Notes: generated by a model from the letters alone, not told the origin. A stretch of 64,000 nt of DNA from a bacterium (GCA_015485355.1 WFTQ01000069.1:22241-86240); one strand, 5' to 3'. Positions 1 to 10,678 are shown, numbered from the stretch's first letter. A program made the numbers and translations.

Positions 1-2
1 CC

Positions 3-1268
3 CGTCTGAAGGCGCTGAATATGGCGCCCCAGGCCCCCATTCTGGAACAGGAAAAGGTCAACTGGGATTATTTTCTAAGCCTTCCAGAGTACGACCGCAG
101 CAAGCTTAAAAAAGATTCCGTCAAAGGCTCCCAATTCTTGCGTCCCCTGTTCGAATTCTCGGGTGCTTGTGCAGGATGCGGGGAAACCCCTTACATCAAA
201 TTGGCTACCCAGCTCTTTGGCGATCGGATGATTGTGGCCAACGCCACCGGCTGTTCCTCCATTTACGGCGGCAATCTACCCACCACCCCGTGGACCTTTA
301 ACGAAGAGGGCTTGGGCCCGGCCTGGTCCAATTCCTTGTTCGAAGACAACGCCGAATTCGGCCTGGGTTTTCGCTTAACGATCGACCAGCAGCAGCGATT
401 CGCCCGGGAATTGCTTCAGCAATTGGCCCCTCGGCTGGGGGATCGACTGGTGAACGAAATCTTACAGGCCGATCAATCCGACGAGGCGGGGATTTACCAG
501 CAACGGCTGCGCGTACAGGCATTGAAAAAACAGCTGAAAACCATCGATGCCCCCGAGGCTCAAATGTTGTTGAGTGTGGCCGATTTTCTGGTGAAAAAAA
601 GCGTCTGGATCATCGGAGGCGATGGCTGGGCTTACGACATTGGTTTCGGCGGGCTGGATCATGTGCTGGCCTCGGGTCGGGACGTCAACATTCTGATCAT
701 GGACACCGAAGTGTACTCGAATACCGGAGGACAGAATTCCAAAGCCACCCCCCTGGGCGCGGTGGCAAAATTCGCCGCCGGAGGTAAGCGCACGCCCAAA
801 AAGGACATCGCCCTACAGGCCATCGGATACGGCAATGTTTACGTGGCCCGGGTGGCCATGGGGGCTAACGATACCCATACGGTGAAGGCCTTCCTGGAGG
901 CGGAAAGCTTCCCGGGACCGTCTCTGATTGTAGCCTATAGCCATTGCATCGCCCACGGGTATAACCTGAAATACGGCCTGCGCCAGCAAAAATTGGCTGT
1001 GGACTCGGCCTACTGGCCATTGTTCCGTTATGATCCTCGAAGACTGGAAAAGGGTGAAAGCCCCTTTATTCTGGACAGCCGGGATCCGAAAATATCGTTT
1101 GAAGAATATGCATATAACGAAACCCGGTACAAGATGTTAACCAAAATCGATCCCATGACGGCCAGAGAATTGTTACAACAGGCCCAGGAAGTGGTCAACA
1201 GCCGCTGGCACTTATACAAACAACTGGCCAAGGCGTTCGAGCCCGGCAACGGGAAGGCAGCGTCCTGA
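3..1268 (+). CDS. nifJ: Pyruvate:ferredoxin (flavodoxin) oxidoreductase, C-terminal part (5' truncated by window)
   Basis: [42 protein letters not shown] and [16 protein letters not shown]-binding motifs; frame open to window start. Confidence 0.93.
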   Translation, partial: RLKALNMAPQAPILEQEKVNWDYFLSLPEYDRSKLKKDSVKGSQFLRPLFEFSGACAGCGETPYIKLATQLFGDRMIVANATGCSSIYGGNLPTTPWTFNEEGLGPAWSNSLFEDNAEFGLGFRLTIDQQQRFARELLQQLAPRLGDRLVNEILQADQSDEAGIYQQRLRVQALKKQLKTIDAPEAQMLLSVADFLVKKSVWIIGGDGWAYDIGFGGLDHVLASGRDVNILIMDTEVYSNTGGQNSKATPLGAVAKFAAGGKRTPKKDIALQAIGYGNVYVARVAMGANDTHTVKAFLEAESFPGPSLIVAYSHCIAHGYNLKYGLRQQKLAVDSAYWPLFRYDPRRLEKGESPFILDSRDPKISFEEYAYNETRYKMLTKIDPMTARELLQQAQEVVNSRWHLYKQLAKAFEPGNGKAAS

Positions 1269-1347
1269 ACCACTTTCCGGGGATGGAAGCCCCCTTCCAT
1301 CTCCAAACGGTCTTTATCAAACCAAATCATCACAAAGGGGTTTGCCA

Positions 1348-2340
1348 ATGGACTTATCCACCCGGTACATGGGACTGACCTTGAAGAACCCGCTGGTACC
1401 GTCGGCATCACCACTGTCCAGTGAGGTCGACAATGTCCGCCACATGGAAGATGTGGGCGCCGCAGCCGTCGTACTTTATTCTTTATTCGAAGAACAGATC
1501 CATCACGAAGCCAGGGAAATCGATCATTTCCTGACCACCTTTAACGAAAGCTATGCCGAAGCCCTCAGCTATTTTCCGGAACCCGAAGAATTCAAGAACC
1601 TGCATGCAGAAGAGTACCTGGAGCACATCCGGAAACTGAAAGAGGCGGTGAGCATTCCCATCATTGCCAGCTTAAACGGGGTGTCCGCCGGGGGATGGAT
1701 GAAATACGCCAGGTACATCGAAGAAGCCGGTGCCGATGCCATTGAGCTGAACATTTATTACATTCCAACCGACCCCCGGATTACCTCCCAGGAAATCGAA
1801 GCCATGTATGTGGAAGATCTGAAGACGGTCAAATCCAGCGTGAAGATTCCGGTGGCGATCAAACTCAGTCCATTCTTCACGGCTTTTGCCAACCTGGCCA
1901 AGCGGCTGGACGAGGCCGGTGCCGATGCACTGGTGCTGTTCAACCGTTTTTATCAACCGGACATCGATCTGGAGAATCTGGATGTGGTACCGGATCTCAT
2001 CCTGAGCACCTCTTTCGAGATGCGACTGCCCTTGCGCTGGATCGCCATCCTTTACGGACGGCTTAAGGCCAGTCTGGCAGCTACCACGGGCATTCATACG
2101 GCCACCGATGTCATCAAAATGTTAATGGTCGGTGCAGACGTCACCATGCTGGCTTCGGTGCTCTTCCAGGAGGGCATTGACGTGATTTCGGAAATCCTGG
2201 CGGATATGCGCCGATGGATGGAAGAACATGAATACGCATCCGTCTCCCAGATGAAGGGCAGCATGAGCTATCAAAATGTGGCGGAACCTTCGGCCTTTGA
2301 ACGAGCCAATTACATCAAGGTCCTGCAAAGCTTGCAATAA
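1348..2340 (+). CDS. Dihydroorotate dehydrogenase-like protein
   Basis: [27 protein letters not shown]-barrel DHOD-like; adjacent to nifJ; ATG at 1348 preceded by AAAGGGG. Confidence 0.85.
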   Translation: MDLSTRYMGLTLKNPLVPSASPLSSEVDNVRHMEDVGAAAVVLYSLFEEQIHHEAREIDHFLTTFNESYAEALSYFPEPEEFKNLHAEEYLEHIRKLKEAVSIPIIASLNGVSAGGWMKYARYIEEAGADAIELNIYYIPTDPRITSQEIEAMYVEDLKTVKSSVKIPVAIKLSPFFTAFANLAKRLDEAGADALVLFNRFYQPDIDLENLDVVPDLILSTSFEMRLPLRWIAILYGRLKASLAATTGIHTATDVIKMLMVGADVTMLASVLFQEGIDVISEILADMRRWMEEHEYASVSQMKGSMSYQNVAEPSAFERANYIKVLQSLQ

Positions 2341-2728
2341 CATCAAGGCTCGTTACATGCGCCGGATTTCGAGGTTGGGTCCGGAAACGGGTGGCCTCTC
2401 CCCGAAGCCGGAACCCCCCAATAACGCTCTGCATGGGATTGGGTTCATCGTTCAACAAGGTTTCGCCCTGTACAAACGCAGGAAGGTTGGGTTCCGGTTA
2501 TCCGGGAGGTTTCTTGCACTTTCAATATCCGGTGTGAAGAACCGCACCGTTTCTGTTTCCAACAAAGCTCGTTTTGGTCCGGAACCAAAAGCAATGCTTC
2601 TTCCTGGTTGTTTAGCGCCAGGGGTATGCCGGAAAGGCAGGGTCGGGGGTCTTTTCCTACAAGTCGTTGACTGCCTGCCGGTAATCCCATAAATTGAGAC
2701 CTGGTGGAACAAAACAGGAGGTTGACCA

Positions 2729-4069
2729 ATGACGCTCGACGATCGATGGCAATCGGTGGCGGTGCTGGGTGCGGGGGGGAAAATGGGAAGCGGAATTTCG
2801 TTCCTCCTGGCCCGGGAAATGACGCTGCAAAAACTGAATCCCGAAAATGCGGGCAGAACCTATCGATTGTATCTCATCGACGTGAATCCTGAAGCCCTGG
2901 AGGGACTACAACAATATCTGAAGAAGCAAGCCGGTAAATTCGCCCAAAAACAGTCCGATCGGTTGCGAGAAATTTACCGGAAACGCGGGAGCGAGCTTTC
3001 CGAGGATGCTTTGATAACCCAGTTTACCCGGGACTTAATGGGTTTGTTGAGGCCCACCACCCGTCTGGAAGATGCCGCCGATGCACACATGGTGTTTGAA
3101 GCCATTATCGAAAATATCGAGATCAAGGCCCGGGTGTTTCAACAACTCCGGGAGCAGTGCCCGGAAACCACCGTTTTCTTCAGCAACACTTCTTCCATTC
3201 CCATCAAACTGCTGAATCAGAAGGCGGGACTGGAGGGCCGGTTGATCGGCTTCCATTTTTACAACCCGCCGGCGGTTCAGAAGCTGGTGGAAATCATCAT
3301 TCCCGAACCCGTTCGTCCGGAATTGCCCGAGCTGGCCTACGCCCTGGGACGCCGCCTGGGCAAGAAATTGATCCCTTCCAACGACGTGGCGGGTTTTATC
3401 GGTAACGGCCATTTTATGCGGGATGGACTTCATGCCATGCAAGAAGTGCAGCGGCTTCAAGGCGAATTTCATTTTGTGCAGGCCGTCTACATTATGAATC
3501 GGGTCAGTCAGGATTTTTTGATCCGACCCATGGGTATCTTCCAGTTGATCGATTACGTGGGACTGGACGTTTTTCAGAGCATCTTAAACATCATGAATCC
3601 TTATTTCCCCGAAGAGCAGCTCCACAGCGGCCTGATCGACGAACTGGTCGCCCGCGGAATACGGGGAGGGCAATACCCTGACGGGCGTCAGAAGGATGGA
3701 TTCTTAAAATACGAGGACGGTAAACCTGGGGCCATCTACAATCCAGAAACGGGAAAATATCTGGCCTTTGCCGAGGGGAACTGGAAATCGGAGGCTGACG
3801 CCAGACTGGGGGCGCTTCCCCGGACCTGGGCACCCTGGAAGGCTTTGTTGAAAGACCCGGATCGAGATTCCCGACTGAGTCAATACTTTCAACAACTGAA
3901 ACAGATGAATACTCTGGGGGCGCAACTGGCCCTGCGGTACCTGAGGCGTTCCAAAGAAATCGGAGAAAAGCTGGTTGCCGACGGCGTGGCGCAATCCGCA
4001 GAAGATGTCAATGGGGTTCTCATGCACGGATTCTATCACCTATACGGGCCGATCAACCATTTCGTCTGA
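2729..4069 (+). CDS. 3-hydroxyacyl-CoA dehydrogenase family protein
   Basis: VAVLGAGGKMGSGI Rossmann motif, FSNTSSIPI, IGFHFYNPP. Confidence 0.85.
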   Translation: MTLDDRWQSVAVLGAGGKMGSGISFLLAREMTLQKLNPENAGRTYRLYLIDVNPEALEGLQQYLKKQAGKFAQKQSDRLREIYRKRGSELSEDALITQFTRDLMGLLRPTTRLEDAADAHMVFEAIIENIEIKARVFQQLREQCPETTVFFSNTSSIPIKLLNQKAGLEGRLIGFHFYNPPAVQKLVEIIIPEPVRPELPELAYALGRRLGKKLIPSNDVAGFIGNGHFMRDGLHAMQEVQRLQGEFHFVQAVYIMNRVSQDFLIRPMGIFQLIDYVGLDVFQSILNIMNPYFPEEQLHSGLIDELVARGIRGGQYPDGRQKDGFLKYEDGKPGAIYNPETGKYLAFAEGNWKSEADARLGALPRTWAPWKALLKDPDRDSRLSQYFQQLKQMNTLGAQLALRYLRRSKEIGEKLVADGVAQSAEDVNGVLMHGFYHLYGPINHFV

Positions 4070-4109
4070 AACAGAACGGCCGTAAGCTACCGATCCCGCG
4101 GCGGCCTCG

Positions 4110-4721
4110 TTATTCGGAAGCGGCTTCCCGGGGCCGATAGTCAGGATCCATTTTGGGAATGCAAGTGGGACAAATGCCATGGGAAATGGTGATGTTGGTG
4201 CGTCGGCGCAGGTATTCGGATACATCCATCCATTTCTCTTCCGGGGTGTACACGCTGTTGCAATAGGAACACATATGGATGAACCCTCCCAGCGTCTCCA
4301 CATCGGTCAGGGCTTCCTGCAGCTGTCGATTATACTCCCGCAATTGTTTCTGATAGGCAATGATCCGTTTGCCGACCATCAAACGGAATTGCAATTCCTG
4401 TTCACAAACGGGCTTGGTTAAAAAATCATCCGCGCCGGCCTTCATACCCTCCCGAAAATCTTCCGGAGAGTTGCGCCGGGTCAGCAGAATACTGTAAATA
4501 TAATGCAATTCCGAATGCTCCCGTACGAAACGCAGCAAATCCAGCCCGTTGACCCGCGGCATCAACCAGTCCGCAATGAGCAGATCAAAATCGCCGTTCA
4601 CCAACATTTCCTGGGCCATCAGACCATCGCCGGCGGTCTGACACCGATACTGCCAGCTGCTTAGCAATTGGGTCAAATACAGGCGGGTGGCGCGATCATC
4701 ATCCACGATCAACACGTTCAT
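4110..4721 (-). CDS. Response regulator with receiver domain and C-terminal Cys-rich (CSYC...CPTC) module
   Basis: MNVLIVDDDRATRLYL receiver start; LIADWLMP phospho-acceptor Asp; start moved to internal ATG at 4721. Confidence 0.88.
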   Translation of the reverse strand: MNVLIVDDDRATRLYLTQLLSSWQYRCQTAGDGLMAQEMLVNGDFDLLIADWLMPRVNGLDLLRFVREHSELHYIYSILLTRRNSPEDFREGMKAGADDFLTKPVCEQELQFRLMVGKRIIAYQKQLREYNRQLQEALTDVETLGGFIHMCSYCNSVYTPEEKWMDVSEYLRRRTNITISHGICPTCIPKMDPDYRPREAASE

Positions 4722-4997
4722 CGGAAACAAACTCCATGGTTTCTTATCCCCGGGCTTCATCCCTGATTCCCCCATTGTTTTTGATAAGATACGCCAGTGG
4801 TGTGTTTTACCCTGTGCGCTGGCGCAAATGCACCGCCATTCGGTTACCCTTCGGAAACGTCCAACCGAGGTTTCACCCTTGTAACCCGTACCGGAGATTT
4901 CGGACAGGCCACCGTGATCCATAAAACGCCGTCCGAAGGGAAGCAATGCCGCATTTGCGGAAAACGGCCGGGACGGCGGTCAGACACCCGTTGCTTA

Positions 4998-5021
4998 TGG
5001 GGGGCTTTCATCATCCCCCCA
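4998..5021 (-). terminator. G/C hairpin downstream of the 69-aa ORF (weak U tract)
   Basis: TGGGGGG-10 nt-CCCCCCA perfect 7-bp inverted repeat. Confidence 0.35.
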
Positions 5022-5030
5022 CTCGAAGGC

Positions 5031-5240
5031 TTACAGATAGAGGTCCATCAGGGCGCCCAGGAGGTTGTCCGCACCTTGCATCACCTTTTGTTCGAGGGAT
5101 AAACGAATGATTTTTTCGGCCATTTCCTGATGGGTTTGCTGGGCCTGTTGCAGGACCCGCATCATTTCCTGATTCTGTTGCACCACACGAGTCGTGGCTT
5201 CCCTGACATCCATGGTTCCATCCCTGGATTTTATTTTCAT
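5031..5240 (-). CDS. Small hypothetical coiled-coil protein
   Basis: 69-aa ORF rich in Q/E/M, intergenic, same strand as neighbours; possible internal start at 5213. Confidence 0.5.
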   Translation of the reverse strand: MKIKSRDGTMDVREATTRVVQQNQEMMRVLQQAQQTHQEMAEKIIRLSLEQKVMQGADNLLGALMDLYL

Positions 5241-5453
5241 TTATCGGAACCCCCGTAAGCCGACTTTAGCCGGGGACACCCGGAATTCCGGGGATGGGTT
5301 TGCCCGTCTTGCTTTATTGGGTTCCGGGGAGGTCGGCCGCAATGGTTTTCGGAAAGAAAGTAGATCGGGGGGCCTCCTTCCAGCCCCTCTAAGAACCGAG
5401 GAAGCGCACCATCCGGCCGCCAACGGAACGGGACCTTTCGTTGAACGACGGGG

Positions 5454-6650
5454 TCACCTGCGTCCGGGGTACTGCTCCAAGGCCCGCTCCAGAATTTCCA
5501 TGGAACGTCTCATGGCCGGAACATTCAGGACAAAAGCGATACGCACTTCATCCTTTCCCAGCCCCGGGGTGGCGTAAAACCCATTTGCCGGTGCCAGCAT
5601 GAGGGTTTCCTCCCGGTCGTGAAAATCCCTCAACAACCAGGCGGCAAAAGCATCGGCGTCATCCACGGGCAATTTGACGATGGTGTAAAACGCTCCCCTG
5701 GGTTTGAGGCCAAAGACCCCGGGGATTTTCGCCAACGCATCGAAGACGACATCCCGACGGCGCCGATACTCTTCGACCACCTGATTCAGATAGCTTTGGG
5801 AAGCTTTCAATGCGGCGTTGGCCGCCATCTGGTCCAGCGTGGGAGGAGACAAGCGCGCCTGTCCAAATTTTAACGCCGCTTCCAGAACCTCTGTATTGCG
5901 CGTCACCAAACATCCCACCCGAGCACCACAGGCACTGTAGCGTTTGGACACACTATCCAGAACGATGGTACGCTCTTCCAGGCCTTCCAGCGTAAGAATG
6001 GAATGGTGAGTGGCTCCATCGTACACAAATTCTCTGTAGACTTCGTCGGCCAGGAGAAAGAGATCGTATTCCAGTACCAGGCGCCGCAACCGCTGCAGTT
6101 CCTCCCGGGTGTAGACGTATCCGGTCGGATTGTTGGGATTGCAAATCAAAATCGCCCGGGTGCGCGGCGTAATACGGGCGCGAATTTCGTCATCCGGAGG
6201 CAGTTGAAATCCCTCTTCAGCACTACAGGTCAATGGGACCACCCGAACCCCCGCCTGCACCGCAAAACCATTGTAGTTGGTATAAAACGGCTCGGGGACC
6301 ATGACTTCATCGCCGGGATCCATCACCGTCATCAAGGCAAAGATAATGGCCTCGCTCCCCCCCGTGGTCACCAGAATGTGCTCTTTTTCAACCGGAATAC
6401 CAAACTGTTGATAATAGTGCGCCAGGTTTTCCCGATATTCCCAGATACCGCCCGAGTGACTGTATTCCAGCACCCGAAGGCCGTGGTGGGCATAGGCATC
6501 CAGCATTTCCTGGGGGGTGGGGATATCCGGCTGTCCTATATTCAGATGATACACCCGAATACCCCGCCGTTTGGCATCCTCGGCATAGGGCACCAACTTA
6601 CGGATCGGAGAAGGGGGCATTATTTGGGCCCGCCGGGAAATCGTGGCCAT
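5454..6650 (-). CDS. Pyridoxal-phosphate-dependent aminotransferase, class I/II
   Basis: NIGQPDIPTP, CNPNNPTGYVYT, LDSVSKRYSACGARVG (PLP Lys). Confidence 0.93.
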   Translation of the reverse strand: MATISRRAQIMPPSPIRKLVPYAEDAKRRGIRVYHLNIGQPDIPTPQEMLDAYAHHGLRVLEYSHSGGIWEYRENLAHYYQQFGIPVEKEHILVTTGGSEAIIFALMTVMDPGDEVMVPEPFYTNYNGFAVQAGVRVVPLTCSAEEGFQLPPDDEIRARITPRTRAILICNPNNPTGYVYTREELQRLRRLVLEYDLFLLADEVYREFVYDGATHHSILTLEGLEERTIVLDSVSKRYSACGARVGCLVTRNTEVLEAALKFGQARLSPPTLDQMAANAALKASQSYLNQVVEEYRRRRDVVFDALAKIPGVFGLKPRGAFYTIVKLPVDDADAFAAWLLRDFHDREETLMLAPANGFYATPGLGKDEVRIAFVLNVPAMRRSMEILERALEQYPGRR

Positions 6651-6672
6651 ATACGCTCCTTCCTGCTACGGG

Positions 6673-7710
6673 TTAAAACTTGGTTACCTGTTCTTCCTGG
6701 ATGCTTCCCAGATAGCGCAAAGCCTCATCGGCGCTGTCATATACATAGGTCAACCAGTGTTCATAGCGGGGCAGCCGCCCGTGCACAACCTCGGTATAGC
6801 GTCGGGCCAGCCGACGGGTGATGGGGCCGGGACGCCCATCCCCGATCGCATATTCCGGCCATTTTTTCGGTTCAACAGACGTGTCCCGCCCATCGGTAAC
6901 GCGGGCGATCGGGGTGACCTCGGCCGCGGTGCCGGTAAAAAAGGCCTCATCGGCGGTAAAGAAATCGGTTACCGTGATGGGGGCTACCCGTACTTCTATC
7001 CCCATGTCCCGGGCCAGCTCCAGAATGGTACTCCGGGTGATGCCTTCCAGAATGGACTCCTGATAATCATTGGTGTGCAACGTGCCATCCTTTACCAGGA
7101 TGATATTTTCACCCGGGCCCTCGGCAATGCGGCCTTCCATATTCAAGAACACCCCTTCATCAAAACCCAATCGACGGGCATAAGTGGCCCCGATATTGGA
7201 CTGCACGTAAAGACCACCCAGCTTTGCCCGCAAATCGATTTGAGAGATGTGCCAGCGTTTCCAGGGCAACAACAGCACGTGGACACCCAATTGCTTTCCT
7301 TCTTCACCCAGATAAGCGCCCCAATTCCAGCACCCGATGCTCAATTCGACGGGAGAAGCCTTGGGCACCAGACCCAGATTCCCGTAGGCAAAAAACAGGT
7401 TGGGACGAATATAGGCGCTCCGCAATCGGTTTTCGCGTAACACCGTCTTAATGGCTTCAACAATTTCGGCTTTGGTAAAAGGCACTTCCATATTCAACGT
7501 TTTGGCGGAGTGAAAGAACCGATCCAGATGCTCCGACAGGCGGAAAATGGCCGGACCGCGCTCGGTATTATAGGCCCGAATCCCTTCAAAAACCGAACTA
7601 CCATAATGCAGCGCATGAGACATGACATGCACCGGAGAGGTATTCCAATCATACAATTTTCCATTGTGCCAATATTTCTGGGCACCCGGAAAGAAGCGCG
7701 TATCAAACAT
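6673..7710 (-). CDS. ilvE: Branched-chain amino acid aminotransferase
   Basis: HALHYGSSVFEGIRAYNT, EGPGENIILVKDGTLHT, class IV aminotransferase motifs. Confidence 0.93.
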   Translation of the reverse strand: MFDTRFFPGAQKYWHNGKLYDWNTSPVHVMSHALHYGSSVFEGIRAYNTERGPAIFRLSEHLDRFFHSAKTLNMEVPFTKAEIVEAIKTVLRENRLRSAYIRPNLFFAYGNLGLVPKASPVELSIGCWNWGAYLGEEGKQLGVHVLLLPWKRWHISQIDLRAKLGGLYVQSNIGATYARRLGFDEGVFLNMEGRIAEGPGENIILVKDGTLHTNDYQESILEGITRSTILELARDMGIEVRVAPITVTDFFTADEAFFTGTAAEVTPIARVTDGRDTSVEPKKWPEYAIGDGRPGPITRRLARRYTEVVHGRLPRYEHWLTYVYDSADEALRYLGSIQEEQVTKF

Positions 7711-7843
7711 GACGTGTCTCCTTTATTTTTCGATTCACTTCACACAAGATACTTCCTCACACACACCCGAAAGCACTCCACTGCTTTCTACATTATCGGT
7801 GTTCCCCGTTCAACCTGTGCCCTTTCTTTTCAAAACATTCATT

Positions 7844-7960
7844 TTACTCCCATGGGTTTAAAATAAAAAAAGCCTGGTTCTGATCCCCAGGCTCTGTGGG
7901 TGCGGTAAAAGGTGTTCTGATAAAAAAACACAATAAAATCAACATCCTATAATTCACCAT
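7844..7960 (-). CDS. Candidate leader peptide MVNYRMLILLCFFIRTPFTAPTEPGDQNQAFFILNPWE
   Basis: 38-codon ORF with GGAGAGGGC upstream, between a sigma70-like promoter and ilvE; Leu/Ile cluster MLILLCFFI. Confidence 0.5.
   Translation of the reverse strand: MVNYRMLILLCFFIRTPFTAPTEPGDQNQAFFILNPWE
7861..7893 (-). terminator. Intrinsic terminator in ilvE leader (candidate attenuator)
   Basis: Minus strand AGCCTGG-GGATCAGAA-CCAGGCT followed by TTTTTTATTT. Confidence 0.8.
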
Positions 7961-7976
7961 TGCCCTCTCCCATGGC

Positions 7977-8005
7977 ATTTTAGATGTTCCCCCAGAAAAA
8001 GTCAA
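7977..8005 (-). promoter_or_regulatory. Sigma70-like promoter for ilvE operon
   Basis: TTGACT (8005-8000), 17-nt spacer, TAAAAT (7982-7977) on minus strand. Confidence 0.75.
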
Positions 8006-8095
8006 GCCAAATCGAAATTTATCCTTCCATTTGCGATATTCCCCTGTTGCATTTATTATTTGACCGTTTTATTTTTGTGAAACCTGGAGGTCGTA

Positions 8096-10639
8096 ATGAG
8101 TTATACCGGAAAGGGACGGATTCCGGTGCTGCTGATTTTGGTGATGTGCGGTCTAACCTTCGCAGGGGATGTTATCCTGTATACCCTCCCATCTCAGCAA
8201 CGCCCTCCGGGCCACCCGGAACACTATCGTCACCGATTTCCAAAGCATGGCATTGTCGACCTTTCCGACAACTGGCAAATTCTTTCGGACAGGGCCGATA
8301 CTGCCCGGGGAACGATCGATCTACCCATCGCTTACGAAGGAAGAAAACCCCTTGTTCTCCGTCGGATTGTAGCGCTGAACGCCCGCGCAACCAGCATTCA
8401 TCGCCTTCGGCTGCAACCTCTTGGTGGTCAGTATCGCATTTTTCTGAACGGCACTCCCCTGCCGGTGCACCTCCTTCCGTATGCCGAAAACGTGTTGGTG
8501 TTGCCCAACCCTTTGCTCCGGCAAGGGAACAACCGGCTGGAAATCCAGTTCCTCCCGTATTCCGCGATCCGGAGCACGATGCCGGCCTGGCTGCCCATCA
8601 ATCTACCCCGGCTAAACAGCGGCCTGATGGGTGTGGTGCTGGAAACCATTGGGCCTCATCAGATTCTGGAAGCCGATTACCGGGGATTTTTTCCGGACAG
8701 TCAACAATTCGTTTACACCGGTACCCTCCGGTTCGCTGCATTGTCCAGGTTCCCGAGGGAAGTCCGGTTAACCCTCCGCCTTTGGGAGGGCGACCGTCTG
8801 CTGAAAGAACGGCGTTTTCGTCTGGCCCCTCCAGTTCCGGAATTGTTTCGGCTTCCTGAAGACACCATCCCCGCGCCTCCGCCCTGGCAGCCCCAGCATC
8901 CGCGGAGCTACTGGATAGAGACCCTCCTGGACACGGGGAACACTCCGCTGGAGCGGGTGCGGACCCCCATCGCCGTTCGTCACTTCCGGGTGTCCCCTTC
9001 CGGATTCGAACTGAACTTTCGAGAAACCGTCATTCGCGGCTTGAACTATGTATACCAGAGCCGCGAAGGAAGCCAGTTGTTCGATGCCCAACAGGTGCGT
9101 ACCGATCTGCTCTGGATCAAGAACCAGGGATTCAATGCCGTACGACTGCCTCTGCATCCCCTTCCAGAAACATTTTTTCAAATCTGTGACGAATTGGGGT
9201 TGCTCTGCTTTGTCGATTTACCCCTGGTTTATCCCAGCAACGCTTTCTCTTCCCTCGCGGTCGGCGATACCGCCTGGTCGGCCTACTATCGCTATGCTCA
9301 ATCGCTGGCCCAGCGATATAACGCTGTGGTGGGCATCGGGCTATCTTTTTTTCTGGACGCCTCCTCCCGGGCGGCCGGGCAATGGGTGCAACGCTTTGTG
9401 AAATCGCTTCCGCCCTCCCGGCTCCCGCTCTACCTGAACACATCGATGCCGATGGCCCAACCCCCCGAAGGGATCGACTTTCTGATTGTGGAACTGCTGG
9501 AACGGAATCAAATTCCCCTGCAACTGGCGGACCTGGAATCCCGGCAGGTATCCGGACCGCAGCTGCCCTCCGGATACTCCAAATCGTTCTCCTATCGAGT
9601 GGACTCCACCACCGTCATCCACGACCTCTTACAAATGGCCAATTTACTATACCGGGTTCGCAAAAGCCTGGGGGAGGGAAAACTCCCGGGACACTTCGCC
9701 CCGGTGTACTCCGATTTTTACCTCCAATTTCCTTCGTTGCAGAACGGCTTTCAGCAGGATTTTTATCTGAACCGCATCGGTATGGTGACCCTTTCTCGCT
9801 CTCCCCGGCAGATGCTTGCCGGAAATCTGCGGAGCGGACTCACCGACGCCGGCGGATTGAGCCTGGTCATTTCGGAGGCCCGGGGGGCCCACTCCTATCT
9901 GTACATCCTGGTCGGTCTGGTCAACTTCTTCCTGTTCCTGATCGCCTATCGGCGGTTCATCAACTTCCGGCACAACATCAATTACGCTTTCCGCAAACCC
10001 CACGGCTTTTTTGTCAATCTACAGGAACGCATCCTGATTCCCAGAGCCCAAACCCTGTTCCTGATGCTGATCCTGTCTGTAAATGGAGCCATCATCCTTG
10101 GTTCGATTATGTTTTTTTTCCGAAACAATCTGCTGGCAGATTATTTGCTCTCGGTTGTCTTTTTTCATCCGGAATTGAAATCCTGGATCGCCGATTTAAT
10201 CTGGAACCAGGGGCTGTTTTTACTGGTAGGAACGGCCTGGCTTGCGGCTGTTTTCTTTTTGCTGGCCATTCCGATCAAGCTATTGGGTCTGCGCCGGCGC
10301 CACCGGGTAAAATGGCGTCAGGCCTGGTCGGCCAGCGTGTGGGCGGCGGTGCCCTTCCTGTTCCTGGTACCCTTAGGGGCTTTCGTATACAACCTGCTGA
10401 TTACGATGAAATCCTATTGGATTCTCATCGGCATCCTTGTATATTTTCATATCTGGTACTATTTCAGGTGGATCAATGGCATCCGGGTTTTAACGGACCG
10501 GTTGTACGGCAGGCTGTTTTTTGCCTTTACGGTGCTCCTGCTGGGGGGGATGGTTCTGGTCGTCTGGTTATATCAACACCAGGTGCGTTTGCTGGATCAT
10601 CTAACATTTATTTACCACCTGTACACGTATTATCATTAA
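8096..10639 (+). CDS. Large membrane protein with glycoside-hydrolase-2-like periplasmic region and C-terminal multi-TM region
   Basis: Signal-like N-terminus; sugar-binding-like sandwich; FELNFRETVIRGLNYVYQ...GFNAVRLPLHPLPETFFQICDELGLLCFVDLPL GH2 TIM-barrel-like; multiple TM helices at C-terminus. Confidence 0.7.
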   Translation: MSYTGKGRIPVLLILVMCGLTFAGDVILYTLPSQQRPPGHPEHYRHRFPKHGIVDLSDNWQILSDRADTARGTIDLPIAYEGRKPLVLRRIVALNARATSIHRLRLQPLGGQYRIFLNGTPLPVHLLPYAENVLVLPNPLLRQGNNRLEIQFLPYSAIRSTMPAWLPINLPRLNSGLMGVVLETIGPHQILEADYRGFFPDSQQFVYTGTLRFAALSRFPREVRLTLRLWEGDRLLKERRFRLAPPVPELFRLPEDTIPAPPPWQPQHPRSYWIETLLDTGNTPLERVRTPIAVRHFRVSPSGFELNFRETVIRGLNYVYQSREGSQLFDAQQVRTDLLWIKNQGFNAVRLPLHPLPETFFQICDELGLLCFVDLPLVYPSNAFSSLAVGDTAWSAYYRYAQSLAQRYNAVVGIGLSFFLDASSRAAGQWVQRFVKSLPPSRLPLYLNTSMPMAQPPEGIDFLIVELLERNQIPLQLADLESRQVSGPQLPSGYSKSFSYRVDSTTVIHDLLQMANLLYRVRKSLGEGKLPGHFAPVYSDFYLQFPSLQNGFQQDFYLNRIGMVTLSRSPRQMLAGNLRSGLTDAGGLSLVISEARGAHSYLYILVGLVNFFLFLIAYRRFINFRHNINYAFRKPHGFFVNLQERILIPRAQTLFLMLILSVNGAIILGSIMFFFRNNLLADYLLSVVFFHPELKSWIADLIWNQGLFLLVGTAWLAAVFFLLAIPIKLLGLRRRHRVKWRQAWSASVWAAVPFLFLVPLGAFVYNLLITMKSYWILIGILVYFHIWYYFRWINGIRVLTDRLYGRLFFAFTVLLLGGMVLVVWLYQHQVRLLDHLTFIYHLYTYYH

Positions 10640-10678
10640 CATGGAAAGCCGGAACGGGTAAGCGGCGGACGCGAATCG

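Noticed and set aside
7840-7971. T-box or known riboswitch upstream of ilvE
   Set aside because: No T-box sequence (GGTGGTACCGCG-like) or known aptamer core seen; leader-ORF/terminator layout fits better.
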